A stretch of DNA of 59,812 nt, from positions 1 through 59,812 of the forward strand of contig DEWK01000001.1 in the NCBI GenBank assembly GCA_002363615.1, given 5' to 3'. The first letter of the stretch is position 1, and each line of letters opens with the position of its first letter. The position numbers and the translations under genes are program-made. This document shows positions 27,595 to 35,972 of this stretch, in pieces. This DNA is from Lachnospira sp. UBA3212 (GTDB taxonomy: Bacteria > Bacillota > Clostridia > Lachnospirales > Lachnospiraceae). The notes under the pieces were generated by a model, which searched no databases, was not told the DNA's origin, and was given only the letters and a program-made list of their open reading frames with translations.

Positions 27595-28921
27595 ATTTCC
27601 TCCTGAAAAAATCGGTATGATAGCTACCGTTGATAAACTCTTCCTCATCCAACAGTGTCAAATGCATCTGAGTGTTTACATCAATTCCGGTTACAACCAA
27701 TTCAGAAAGAGCACTTCTCATCTTCCGAATCGCCTCTTCCCTGCTGCCACCAAGAACAATCATCTTTCCTAAAAGAGAATCATAAAATGGTGATACCGTT
27801 GCCCCCTGATAGAGAAAAGTATCAAAACGCACCCCAGGACCCCCTGGAATATGAAGAAGTTCTACCTTACCACTGGATGGTAGCTGGGTTTTGGGATTCT
27901 CCGCATTGATTCGACACTCAATGGCAGCCCTGGTTCCATATTCTGTAAAATCATCAAATGGAATTTCATATCCTGCTGCAGTACGAATCTGCCACTTCAC
28001 CAAGTCAATTCCTGTAATCATCTCGGTTACCGAATGCTCCACCTGAAGACGGGTATTCATCTCACAGAAATAAAAATTCTCATCTCCGTCCATTAAGAAC
28101 TCACAAGTCCCCACGGTAATATAACGACAAGCCTTTACTAATTTCTTTGCACAGCTATAAAGTTTTTTTCTGGTCTTCTCACTAATCGATGGGGCCGGAC
28201 TTTCCTCAATTAACTTTTGATTATTTCTCTGAACAGAACAATCACGTTCTCCTAAGACTGCAACATTACCAACTTCATCTGCAATGATCTGAACCTCTAC
28301 ATGCTTAATGTCTGTAAGATATTTTTCCATGAAAAGAGCCCCATCACCAAAGGCCTTCTCTCCTTCCATCGTTGCAGCCGCAAAGGCATGAGCTAAATCT
28401 TCTGGTTTTTCTACGATTCGGATTCCTTTACCGCCACCACCGGCTCTTGCCTTTAGCATCACCGGATATCCAATCTTATCTGCTGCCTTTTGCGCTTCTT
28501 TCTCATCCTTTAAGATATCGGTTCCAGGGGTGATTGGCACACCTGCCTTTTTGGCCAAAGCTCTGGCAACATCCTTATCACTCATCTGGTCCATAACCAA
28601 ATGGCTAGGTCCAATCCAAGCAATTCCATTCTCCACTACCTTCTTTGCAAAGGCAGCATTCTCAGAAAGGAGACCGTAACCCGGATGAATCGCCTCTGCC
28701 CTGGTAAACTTAGCAATCTGAAGGATACTATCTTCATTAATATAAGAATCCTTCAGCAGTGGGCCTCCGATACAATAACTCTCATCTGCAAGAGCTACAT
28801 GAAGAGAATCCTTATCCGCCTCGGAATAAACCGCAACAGTAAGAACCCCCATCTCTCTACATGCACGAATGATTCGAATGGCAATCTCACCACGATTGGC
28901 AATCAATATTTTCTGAAACAT
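27560..28921 (-). CDS. accC: Biotin carboxylase
   Basis: 453 residues with the ATP-grasp fold: MFQKILIANRGEIAIRI at the start, the glycine-rich ATP loop ARAGGGGKGIR and the MNTRLQVEHSVTE motif with catalytic residues. Carboxylates biotin on AccB with bicarbonate and ATP. It lies 15 bases after fabZ and overlaps accD at its end. Confidence 0.97.
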   Translation of the reverse strand: MFQKILIANRGEIAIRIIRACREMGVLTVAVYSEADKDSLHVALADESYCIGGPLLKDSYINEDSILQIAKFTRAEAIHPGYGLLSENAAFAKKVVENGIAWIGPSHLVMDQMSDKDVARALAKKAGVPITPGTDILKDEKEAQKAADKIGYPVMLKARAGGGGKGIRIVEKPEDLAHAFAAATMEGEKAFGDGALFMEKYLTDIKHVEVQIIADEVGNVAVLGERDCSVQRNNQKLIEESPAPSISEKTRKKLYSCAKKLVKACRYITVGTCEFLMDGDENFYFCEMNTRLQVEHSVTEMITGIDLVKWQIRTAAGYEIPFDDFTEYGTRAAIECRINAENPKTQLPSSGKVELLHIPGGPGVRFDTFLYQGATVSPFYDSLLGKMIVLGGSREEAIRKMRSALSELVVTGIDVNTQMHLTLLDEEEFINGSYHTDFFRRKYDVSRSVKASE

Positions 28922-28936
28922 AACTTTCCCTCTGTT

Positions 28937-29362
28937 CTAGTTCTCTTCCTTCACAAGTACAACCGTGAACTCACCCTGCATGCAAAGCTGTCCATCAACC
29001 TTCACATTACCCTTAATCTTATAGAATGGGTCCTTGGCATAAAAGATTTCAGTATTTAACTCAATCTTATCTCCCGGGTGAATCTGCTTACGGAACTTCA
29101 CCTTATCGATTCCGGCATAAACAGGAAGAACCTTCTCCTTCATAGCATCTGCAAATAAAATACAAGCAGACTGTGCAACCATCTCGCACTGAATTACACC
29201 AGGCACAATAGGATTTCCCGGGAAATGACCCTGTAAGAAATATTCATCTCCCTTTACGGTATAAAAGCCCTGGGCCTTTCCTTCTTCCACCAGATTTGCT
29301 TCCTCGACCAATAACATAGGTTCTCTGTGAGGAAGGATCTTCTTAATCTCTTCTTTATTCAT
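28937..29362 (-). CDS. fabZ: 3-hydroxyacyl-ACP dehydratase
   Basis: 141 residues, hot-dog fold. Catalytic His is in GHFPGNPIVPGV and the Glu follows in QCEMVAQ. Early segment KILPHREPML is family typical. Dehydrates 3-hydroxyacyl-ACP in elongation. No FabA/FabN isomerase is beside it, so unsaturated chain formation must come from elsewhere or from this enzyme. It directly abuts accB. Confidence 0.96.
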   Translation of the reverse strand: MNKEEIKKILPHREPMLLVEEANLVEEGKAQGFYTVKGDEYFLQGHFPGNPIVPGVIQCEMVAQSACILFADAMKEKVLPVYAGIDKVKFRKQIHPGDKIELNTEIFYAKDPFYKIKGNVKVDGQLCMQGEFTVVLVKEEN

Positions 29363-29803
29363 CTAAGCCTCCACTTCAATGGCAAAAATAGGTGTCTTAA
29401 ATTCAACCAAATCACCATCATTTACAAGAATTTCTCTAACTACACCGTCTACGGTAGACTTTACGTCGTTAAACATCTTCATCGCCTCGATGGTACAAAG
29501 AATGTCTCCCTTCTTTACATGATCACCCACGGAAACATATGGCTTCGAACTTGGTGATTCTCCAGCATAAAAGACTCCAAGAAGTGGTGACTCTACCTTA
29601 AAGTAATCATTCCCTCCTGTAACTTCTTCCTCCTGATTAGAAGCAGGTGTCAGTGGTGCAGCTGCTGCCTGCATAGGCATCGTCATAGGAAGTCCTGGCT
29701 CCTGCTTTGCCTTCATGGTGATTTCAAAATCACCATCCTTAATATTTAATTCAGCTAAATCTAATTCTACAAATAACTTCTTATATTGTTCAATATCGTG
29801 CAT
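29363..29803 (-). CDS. accB: Biotin carboxyl carrier protein
   Basis: About 146 residues. The C-terminal biotinyl domain has the EAMKM motif whose Lys is biotinylated; a flexible Ala/Pro/Met-rich linker (about residues 40-65) precedes it. The start MHDIEQ at 29803 is chosen because GAGGG, part of the fabF stop region, lies 8 bases before it; the upstream ATG would overlap fabF. Confidence 0.95.
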   Translation of the reverse strand: MHDIEQYKKLFVELDLAELNIKDGDFEITMKAKQEPGLPMTMPMQAAAAPLTPASNQEEEVTGGNDYFKVESPLLGVFYAGESPSSKPYVSVGDHVKKGDILCTIEAMKMFNDVKSTVDGVVREILVNDGDLVEFKTPIFAIEVEA

Positions 29804-29807
29804 ATTC

Positions 29808-31055
29808 TTAACCCTCATAACGCTTTAATGCGACACAAGCATTGTGTCCACCAAATCCATAAGATGCAGACATGGCATACTCTGCCTGATAGTTTACAGC
29901 TACATTTGGTGTATAGTTCAAATCACATTCTGGATCTGCTTCTTTATAATTAATGGTTGGAGGAATGATTCCATCCTGAAGAGCCTTGGCAGATGCAATT
30001 AACTCTACCGCTCCGGTTGCTCCCAACATATGTCCGGTCATAGACTTGGTAGATGAAATGTGAAGATCCTTCGCCTTGTCTCCAAAGAGGGTCTTCATCC
30101 CCTGTGTCTCCATGGCATCATTCAAATGAGTTCCGGTTCCATGAGCATTCACATAGATTTTTTCTGCGTCATCTACGGTAATACCAGCCTCTTCCATGGT
30201 AAGCTTCATGGTACGTACTGCACCGGCACCGCTTGGATCTGGAGCAGTAATATGATGAGCATCTGAAGTATTGGCATATCCAGTTACCTCAGCGTAAATC
30301 TTTGCTCCTCTCTTTACTGCGTGCTCATATTCCTCTAAAATCAGGACACCTGCACCCTCGCCCATTACGAATCCGCCTCTTCTTGCATCAAAGGGAAGGG
30401 AAGCCTCATTTGGATTTTCAGAAAGATTTAAAGCCTTACAGTTAATGAAACCACAGGTACCAAGCTTTGTAATAGAAGCCTCGGCACCACCTGCAATAAT
30501 CGCATCTGCAAATCCACCCTTAATCGCATGGAAAGCCTCTCCTACTGCGTGAGTAGAAGTTGCACAAGCAGTGGTTACAGGAAGTACAGGACCTTTTGCA
30601 TCAAAACGAATGGATACGGCACCTGCTGCCATATTTCCAATTAACATTGGAATAAAGAATGGTGATACCCATTCCGGTCCCTTGGTCATAAGCTTTTCAG
30701 CTTCCTTATAGAAGGTATCAATTCCACCAATACCAGAACCAATGTAAACGCCGAAACGTTCCTTGTCTAAATCACTCTCTAAAATTTTGCTATCTTCCAC
30801 AGCTTCTGTAGAAGCAGCCATGGCATACTGCATGAAAAGATCTGTCTTACGAAGCTCAGGCTTAGACTTATAATACTTGCTGGCATCAAAATCCTTTACC
30901 TCGGCATCTACCTTTGCTGCAATGTCACTCGCGTCAAAACGGGTAATCTTTCCGATTCCACAAACACCATTCTTTAAACTCTCCCAAAAAGTTGGAAGAT
31001 CGTTACCTACTGGAGATACAACTCCCATTCCAGTAATTACAACTCTTCTGCTCAT
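29808..31055 (-). CDS. fabF: 3-oxoacyl-ACP synthase II
   Basis: 415 residues, thiolase fold. Catalytic Cys is in TTACATSTHA, and the His residues in NAHGTGTHLND and SMTGHMLGATG complete the Cys-His-His triad. Elongates acyl-ACP with malonyl-ACP. As no FabH is in this operon, initiation must come from a gene elsewhere or another route. Confidence 0.97.
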   Translation of the reverse strand: MSRRVVITGMGVVSPVGNDLPTFWESLKNGVCGIGKITRFDASDIAAKVDAEVKDFDASKYYKSKPELRKTDLFMQYAMAASTEAVEDSKILESDLDKERFGVYIGSGIGGIDTFYKEAEKLMTKGPEWVSPFFIPMLIGNMAAGAVSIRFDAKGPVLPVTTACATSTHAVGEAFHAIKGGFADAIIAGGAEASITKLGTCGFINCKALNLSENPNEASLPFDARRGGFVMGEGAGVLILEEYEHAVKRGAKIYAEVTGYANTSDAHHITAPDPSGAGAVRTMKLTMEEAGITVDDAEKIYVNAHGTGTHLNDAMETQGMKTLFGDKAKDLHISSTKSMTGHMLGATGAVELIASAKALQDGIIPPTINYKEADPECDLNYTPNVAVNYQAEYAMSASYGFGGHNACVALKRYEG

Positions 31056-31070
31056 TAAAAACCTCCCAAA

Positions 31071-31808
31071 TTATGCAAGTCCACCGTCGATACGGATTAC
31101 TTCACCTGTAATATACTCTGACTGATCACTGGCAAGGAAGTAAACAAGGTTTGCAACTTCCTTAGGGGTACCGTAACGGCCAAGAGAAATATTTCCTGCG
31201 ATTGCAGCCTTAGCTTCATCGGTCATAGCCTCTGTCATTCTGGTCTCAATAAATCCAGGGGCAACTGCGTTGCAAGTAATGTTCTTCTTACCATACTCCT
31301 GAGCAACGGTCTTGGTAAATCCAATGACACCTGCCTTAGAAGCAGAGTAGTTTGCCTGGCCCTTATTTCCAATGATACCTACTACCGAACTAATGTTAAC
31401 GATTCTTCCATACTTCTGTCTCATAAAAGTACGAAGGCAAGCCTTGGTCATTAACATGGTTCCAATTAAATTAACGGTAATTACCGCTGTGATATCAGAG
31501 GCAGTCTGACGAAGAAGAAGGTTATCCTTTGTAATACCTGCGTTATTCACTAAAACATGAATGGTTCCATAATCCTTTAAGATTGCTTCAACCACTCCAT
31601 CGACCTGATCTTCCTTACTAATATCTCCAAGATAAATCTTAGACTTACTTCCTGCTGCCTTTAATTCTTCTACGGTTGCCTTTGCTTCTTCGTCCTCAAA
31701 CAAGTCAATGATTACTACATCAAATCCCTCTCTTGCAAACTTTAAGGCAACTTCCTTACCAATACCACGGCTACCGCCGGTTACTACTGCTACTTTCTTC
31801 TCGCTCAT
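31071..31808 (-). CDS. fabG: 3-oxoacyl-ACP reductase
   Basis: 245 residues, short-chain dehydrogenase. NADPH motif TGGSRGIG at the N-terminus, NNAG in the middle, catalytic Ser near ISSVVG and YSASK (Tyr and Lys). Overlaps fabD stop by one base and precedes fabF by 15 bases. Confidence 0.96.
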   Translation of the reverse strand: MSEKKVAVVTGGSRGIGKEVALKFAREGFDVVIIDLFEDEEAKATVEELKAAGSKSKIYLGDISKEDQVDGVVEAILKDYGTIHVLVNNAGITKDNLLLRQTASDITAVITVNLIGTMLMTKACLRTFMRQKYGRIVNISSVVGIIGNKGQANYSASKAGVIGFTKTVAQEYGKKNITCNAVAPGFIETRMTEAMTDEAKAAIAGNISLGRYGTPKEVANLVYFLASDQSEYITGEVIRIDGGLA

Positions 31809-32728
31809 TACTTTCCTCCAAATTGTTCTACTGCCTGTGTAAGGGCATCATAATTACCTACTGTTGCTGCCTGACCCTGAACAGTCTTCTTAACAAATCC
31901 TGTTAAGGTTTTTCCCGGACCACACTCTAAGTATGTATCAAAGCCTTCCTTCTCAAGATTCTCCAAGGTATCCTTAAAGAGTACGCTGTTAGAAACCTGA
32001 AGACTTACCATCTTACGGATTTCTTCCGGATCCTGTGAATATGGCAGACCAGTCATATTCGCATAAACCGGAATCTTTGGAGCCTTTACATCCATCTTAG
32101 CAAGCACGTCTACCAACTTCTTACCTGCCTCCTCCATGTATGGAGTATGGAAGGGTCCGCTGACCGCAATTTCCTTATAACGAACACCTTCTTTGTTTAA
32201 TGCTTCCATAAAGACATCCATCTTTTCCACCGAACCAGAGACAGAAATCTGGGCAGGTGAATTAATATTTGCCTGATAAACACCATATTCTTCTGTTAAC
32301 TTTGCAAGCTGCTCAAAATCCGGACGAAGCACTGCTGCCATCTTTCCCGGATGTGCATCTCCACAAGCCTGCATATATTCTCCTCGCTTTACCACAAGGT
32401 CAAAGGCTTCCTCAAAACTAAAACTTCCAGCAAAGGTAAGTGCTGCAATTTCTCCAAGGGAAAATCCTGCCACTGCCTCTGGGGCAATTCCTGCCTCCTC
32501 TAAAAGTTTTGCAGCAATATAATCCATTAAGAATACACAAGCCTGCGTATTCTTTGTCTGATTTAATTCTGCAAATGATTCATCACATAACTGGTTAATC
32601 GTTCCAGGACGAACCGCTTCCGCCTCTTCCATAATTGCTTTTGCAAGAGGACTCTTCTCATAAAGATCCTTACCCATTCCAGGAAACTGCGCGCCTTGGC
32701 CTGCAAATAAAAAGGCTATTTTACCCAT
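31808..32728 (-). CDS. fabD: Malonyl-CoA:ACP transacylase
   Basis: 306 residues. FAGQGAQFPGMG opens the fold; the catalytic Ser lies in GFSLGE, where the usual His before the Ser is Phe. The second catalytic His is in SGPFHTPYM, and the late ECGPGKTLTG motif is present. Loads malonyl onto AcpP. It overlaps fabK by 13 bases. Confidence 0.95.
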   Translation of the reverse strand: MGKIAFLFAGQGAQFPGMGKDLYEKSPLAKAIMEEAEAVRPGTINQLCDESFAELNQTKNTQACVFLMDYIAAKLLEEAGIAPEAVAGFSLGEIAALTFAGSFSFEEAFDLVVKRGEYMQACGDAHPGKMAAVLRPDFEQLAKLTEEYGVYQANINSPAQISVSGSVEKMDVFMEALNKEGVRYKEIAVSGPFHTPYMEEAGKKLVDVLAKMDVKAPKIPVYANMTGLPYSQDPEEIRKMVSLQVSNSVLFKDTLENLEKEGFDTYLECGPGKTLTGFVKKTVQGQAATVGNYDALTQAVEQFGGK

Positions 32729-33660
32729 GCAATACCTCCCTTAAGAATTTCTTCTGTTTCCTTGCAAATATCTTCCACGATTTCCTTACAAGTCTTTTCA
32801 TCCTTTACAAGACCAGCAATCTGTCCAGCCATACAAGAACCGGTCTTTACATCTCCATCTACAACCGCTCTTCTCAAAGAACCGGCACCTAAGGCTGCAA
32901 GCTCTTCTGAAGGAGCTCCACTCATCTCTTTCCTGTAGAACTCACGAGTCATAGGATTCTTTAAGGCACGAACTGCATCTCCATCTCTCTTACCGGTAAC
33001 GATGGTATCAATATCTCTAGCCTTTAAGACCTTATCCTTATAATTCTGATGAATATTACATTCCTTAGCAGTTAAAAATCTAGTTCCCATCTGGACACCA
33101 ATGGCTCCAAGCATAAGAGCTGCTGCAAAACCTCTTCCGTCTGCAATACCACCTGCTGCAATAACCGGAATCGAAAGGGCATCTACTACCTGTGGAACCA
33201 AGGCCATAGTAGTTAAGTCACCTACGTGACCACCAGACTCCATTCCCTCTGCAACTACTGCGGTTGCGCCTGCAGCCTCGCAACGCTTTGCCTGTGAAGC
33301 ACTTGCAATTACACAAATAACAGCTACACCGGCTTCCTTTAACTGCTCCATGTACTTGCTAGGATCTCCTGCTCCGGTTGTAACTACCTTCACATGTTCC
33401 TCGCATACAACCTGAACAGCCTCTTCAATAAATGGACTCATAAGCATAAGGTTTACTCCAAATGGCTTATCTGTTAATTCCTTTGCCTTCTTGATTTCTG
33501 CTCTTAAAGCTTCACCGTTTAAACTCATTCCTGCGATCAAACCTAAACCGCCTGCCTCAGAAACTGCTGCTGCAAGTGTTGCATCAGCCACCCAAGCCAT
33601 TCCTCCCTGAATCACCGGATACTGAATGCCAAGCATTTCACATAATGGGCTCTGAATCAT
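32716..33660 (-). CDS. fabK: Enoyl-ACP reductase II (FMN-dependent)
   Basis: 314 residues, nitronate-monooxygenase/FabK TIM-barrel with YPVIQGGMAWVADATL at the start and AAGGIADGRG and LGAIGVQMGTRFL in the FMN phosphate region. Carries out the last reduction of each elongation cycle; FabK is insensitive to triclosan. It comes after a terminator that follows acpP. Confidence 0.95.
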   Translation of the reverse strand: MIQSPLCEMLGIQYPVIQGGMAWVADATLAAAVSEAGGLGLIAGMSLNGEALRAEIKKAKELTDKPFGVNLMLMSPFIEEAVQVVCEEHVKVVTTGAGDPSKYMEQLKEAGVAVICVIASASQAKRCEAAGATAVVAEGMESGGHVGDLTTMALVPQVVDALSIPVIAAGGIADGRGFAAALMLGAIGVQMGTRFLTAKECNIHQNYKDKVLKARDIDTIVTGKRDGDAVRALKNPMTREFYRKEMSGAPSEELAALGAGSLRRAVVDGDVKTGSCMAGQIAGLVKDEKTCKEIVEDICKETEEILKGGIAWVK

Positions 33661-33681
33661 CTTAACTACCTCCTACTGTAT

Positions 33682-33731
33682 AAAAAAGCCAGTAAAGAAG
33701 CATGCCTCCGGGACATGCTTTCTTTTCTGGC
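33682..33731 (-). terminator. Terminator/attenuator between acpP and fabK
   Basis: On the minus strand GCCAG (33731-33727) pairs with CTGGC (33692-33688) at the base of a long hairpin with an inner GCATG/CATGC stem, followed by six U. The operon continues beyond, so it likely lets acpP be made in excess over the enzymes. Confidence 0.78.
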
Positions 33732-33785
33732 AGCTTTTCATTCTTATTTAGATGTGGATGCTACCGTATGCGTTAGCACCAATGA

Positions 33786-34004
33786 TTACTTGCTAAGGCT
33801 TTCGATATGCTCTGCAAGCTTCTCAATGTTGTTGATTTCCTGAGTAATCTCAAGCTTAACGCCAAACTCTTCCTCAATCTGCATTACAAGATCCATGATA
33901 TCTAATGAGTCAAGACCCATATCCTGGAATGTCTCTTCTGTTGTGATCTCTGAAGCATCCTTTCCTAAATAATCTGCAACGATCTCAATTAACTTCTCTG
34001 TCAT
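33786..34004 (-). CDS. acpP: Acyl carrier protein
   Basis: 72 residues, acidic, with the phosphopantetheine site DMGLDSLDIMDL (Ser33). Carries growing acyl chains in type II fatty-acid synthesis. First gene of the operon, with AAGGAG upstream of the ATG and a terminator after it that sets it apart in level from fabK onward. Confidence 0.96.
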   Translation of the reverse strand: MTEKLIEIVADYLGKDASEITTEETFQDMGLDSLDIMDLVMQIEEEFGVKLEITQEINNIEKLAEHIESLSK

Positions 34005-34124
34005 GTGTTTTTTTTCTCCTTCATAAAATAAAATTCTTTATGCGCATAACCCGCTTTCAAATATTTTGAATTTCAAACAGTTAAGAAAACACAAAAATTC
34101 ATTGTATTTGAAATAATCAATGCT

Positions 34125-34155
34125 ATAATAATGTTGGGGGTAACCCCCATGTCAA
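34125..34155 (-). promoter_or_regulatory. MerR-type promoter of the fatty-acid operon
   Basis: Minus strand: -35 TTGACA (34155-34150), a 19-bp spacer (34149-34131) and -10 TATTAT (34130-34125). The spacer is filled by a dyad, GGGGG-TTA-CCCCC type, as in MerR-family promoters where the activator twists a spacer that is too long. The adjacent divergent gene at 34302 encodes a MerR-family protein. The leader to acpP is about 115 bases. Confidence 0.78.
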
Positions 34156-34301
34156 CATTAAATTTTCTGACAAATATGTAACATCTATCAGAAAACCGAA
34201 AAAACCGCCTGTTTTTTCTTGCATAATTTTGGTTTATTCGCACCTCTCTCATCTTATCGCAAATAGAAAAACTGGTCAAGCCGTGAAAGAAAGGAAGTAT
34301 T

Positions 34302-35120
34302 ATGAATCTCAGTGAATACCATCTCTCCGTAAAAGAATTCGCAACCATCTGCCATACCACCCGTGACACCCTCCGCCACTACTATGAAAATGGCATCATC
34401 GAACCCTTCGTGGATCCTGAAAATGGCTACCACTACTATTCTCCTTCACAAATCTCAGCCTTTTTCTACGTGTTATCTTTAAAAAACGTAGGGTGTTCCC
34501 TAAAGGAAATTAAATCCATGATGCAAAGCACCGACCCTTCCCTTTATCAGTCGATTTTAAAGGCCAAGGCCAATGAACTGCGTCAACGAATCGCCGACTT
34601 AAACGTCGGACTTACTACCATCTCCACCTATGACTGGATGCTGGATCTGGTGGAACAGGGACGAACCACCGGTCAGGTTGCCTGCTATGAAATTCCCCGG
34701 GTTTATATTACCGAAACCCCCATTGCATCAAAAAATGCCTATCACATGAAAGATGTAACCAAAGAACTCACCGTCCATCTAAAAAACTTAAACCAAAAAA
34801 GTAATATTTTTCCCATTGGTGCAACCATCGCCCTTGATCACTTCTTAGAGAGGGATTATGCTTATCAAAAAATTTTTTCCCTATCTCTTTCTACGCCAAC
34901 GATTCGCATAGAATCCAGCTATCCGGGACTATCTAAAAAAATACTTGCCTATACACCAGAAGCCAGCGAGGATATTCTCTTTTCTTATCACAAGTTCGAA
35001 GACTATCTGAAAAAAAATAAGATTTCCCCTAAGTCTGACCTTTTTATTGTTAACCTTATGAATCTTTATACCTTAAACCGGGAGCACTCCTACCTAAAGT
35101 ATCTCTTCCTTTTTCTCTAA
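34302..35120 (+). CDS. MerR-family transcriptional regulator, likely regulator of the fatty-acid operon
   Basis: 272 residues. N-terminal winged helix typical of MerR (VKEFATICHTTRDTLRHYYENGIIEP then NGYHYYSPSQI), a dimer coiled coil (about 75-110), and a C-terminal ligand domain of about 150 residues of the GyrI-like/BmrR type. Divergent from acpP with a 297-base gap that contains a MerR-type promoter. A role in controlling fatty-acid synthesis is inferred; the effector is unknown. AAGGAAG precedes the ATG. Confidence 0.85.
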   Translation: MNLSEYHLSVKEFATICHTTRDTLRHYYENGIIEPFVDPENGYHYYSPSQISAFFYVLSLKNVGCSLKEIKSMMQSTDPSLYQSILKAKANELRQRIADLNVGLTTISTYDWMLDLVEQGRTTGQVACYEIPRVYITETPIASKNAYHMKDVTKELTVHLKNLNQKSNIFPIGATIALDHFLERDYAYQKIFSLSLSTPTIRIESSYPGLSKKILAYTPEASEDILFSYHKFEDYLKKNKISPKSDLFIVNLMNLYTLNREHSYLKYLFLFL

Positions 35121-35133
35121 AAGGAAATCCAGC

Positions 35134-35406
35134 TTAAGCAAAGGGATTTTCTACCCTTCGTTCCACAAACCACTTACGGTCTGTCCCGTAAAATAAATGA
35201 CACACATAGCCATCCACGATACAGGTATAGCGGGTTCCTACCCCTCCTGCCCTGGTGGCTGCTGCCTTTCTTACCTCTGTTACTTTTTGAATGGAAAAGC
35301 GGGTCCCATCTTCCCATAAAATCTTCTTCGGAATCACTCTACCTTCCTTGGAAAATTCTGCTTCTACACAAACATAAACCTTATAATGATTTTGACCTGC
35401 TTCCAC
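35134..35406 (-). CDS. Small conserved protein under a LexA box
   Basis: 90 residues, basic, with aromatic and Gly-rich C-terminal half (GGVGTRYTCIV, then KWFVERR). Begins at GTG with GGAGG six bases before. I do not know its function, though proteins of this look occur widely in clostridia. A LexA-type palindrome lies just upstream, so it is predicted to be DNA-damage induced. Confidence 0.7.
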   Translation of the reverse strand: MEAGQNHYKVYVCVEAEFSKEGRVIPKKILWEDGTRFSIQKVTEVRKAAATRAGGVGTRYTCIVDGYVCHLFYGTDRKWFVERRVENPFA

Positions 35407-35426
35407 AAGTATCCTCCTTCCTTTTT

Positions 35427-35456
35427 TCGAATATATGTTCGATTTCTTTTATTATA
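35427..35456 (-). promoter_or_regulatory. LexA (SOS) box at promoter
   Basis: The palindrome TCGAACATATATTCGA (35442-35427, minus strand) matches the Firmicute LexA box CGAAC-4-GTTCG with one mismatch. A -10 TATAAT (35456-35451) lies directly upstream, so the box covers the start of transcription of the 35134-35406 gene. Confidence 0.7.
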
Positions 35457-35467
35457 TCACAGAACAG

Positions 35468-35500
35468 AAAGAAAGCAAGCCTATTTAGACTTGCTTTTTT
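35468..35500 (-). terminator. Intrinsic terminator
   Basis: Minus strand: AAGCAAG (35496-35490) pairs with CTTGCTT (35479-35473), then a U-rich tail. It ends the GNAT gene transcript, and overlaps the -35 region of the LexA-controlled gene. Confidence 0.65.
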
Positions 35501-35954
35501 AGTGGTGAGGATCTTGGATGTGATACAACTCCGTATAACCCATGGTTTGGTAGCCATTTTTCTTATAGGTATGCATGGCAGGAAGATTCTCTTCCTCTAC
35601 CTCCAGACGCAGGATGGCCTCCGGAAAATCAGCACGAACCTTTTGCAAAAACAAAGAGCCCAGGCCTTGATTTCTGGCACTTGGAACTAGGTAAAGGTCC
35701 TCGATCCAGATGCAAGGGCGGCCAAACTCCGTGGAAAAGCTCTTGGCAAGCATGCCGTAGCCAACCGCTTGGTTATCCAAAAAAAAGATATAGCCTTGGG
35801 CGTAAGGGCTGTCGCTGACGCAGGCAGTAATATCTGCCTGATAGATTTCCGTGGAGCCATCGGTGGCTACCGCAGGGGAGTGATAGAATGTTTCCATCAT
35901 TTGCAGAATCAGGCTGCGATGGGATTCCTTCATTTCCAGAATATCAAACTTCAT
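35499..35954 (-). CDS. GNAT-family N-acetyltransferase
   Basis: 151 residues, single GNAT domain. The acetyl-CoA loop is VPSARNQGLGSLFLQ (Q/RxxGxG/A), preceded by a WIEDLYLVP strand. Transfers an acetyl group from acetyl-CoA to an unknown amine. Ends in His residues (DPHH). 18 bases after nudC, likely same transcript. Confidence 0.9.
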   Translation of the reverse strand: MKFDILEMKESHRSLILQMMETFYHSPAVATDGSTEIYQADITACVSDSPYAQGYIFFLDNQAVGYGMLAKSFSTEFGRPCIWIEDLYLVPSARNQGLGSLFLQKVRADFPEAILRLEVEEENLPAMHTYKKNGYQTMGYTELYHIQDPHH

Positions 35955-35972
35955 TTGAATGTGTCCTTCCTT

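Noticed and set aside
34073..34369. 98-codon frame on the minus strand across the MerR/acpP intergenic region
   Set aside because: It overlaps the MerR-type promoter and the MerR gene start, lacks a good ribosome site and has no recognisable domain.
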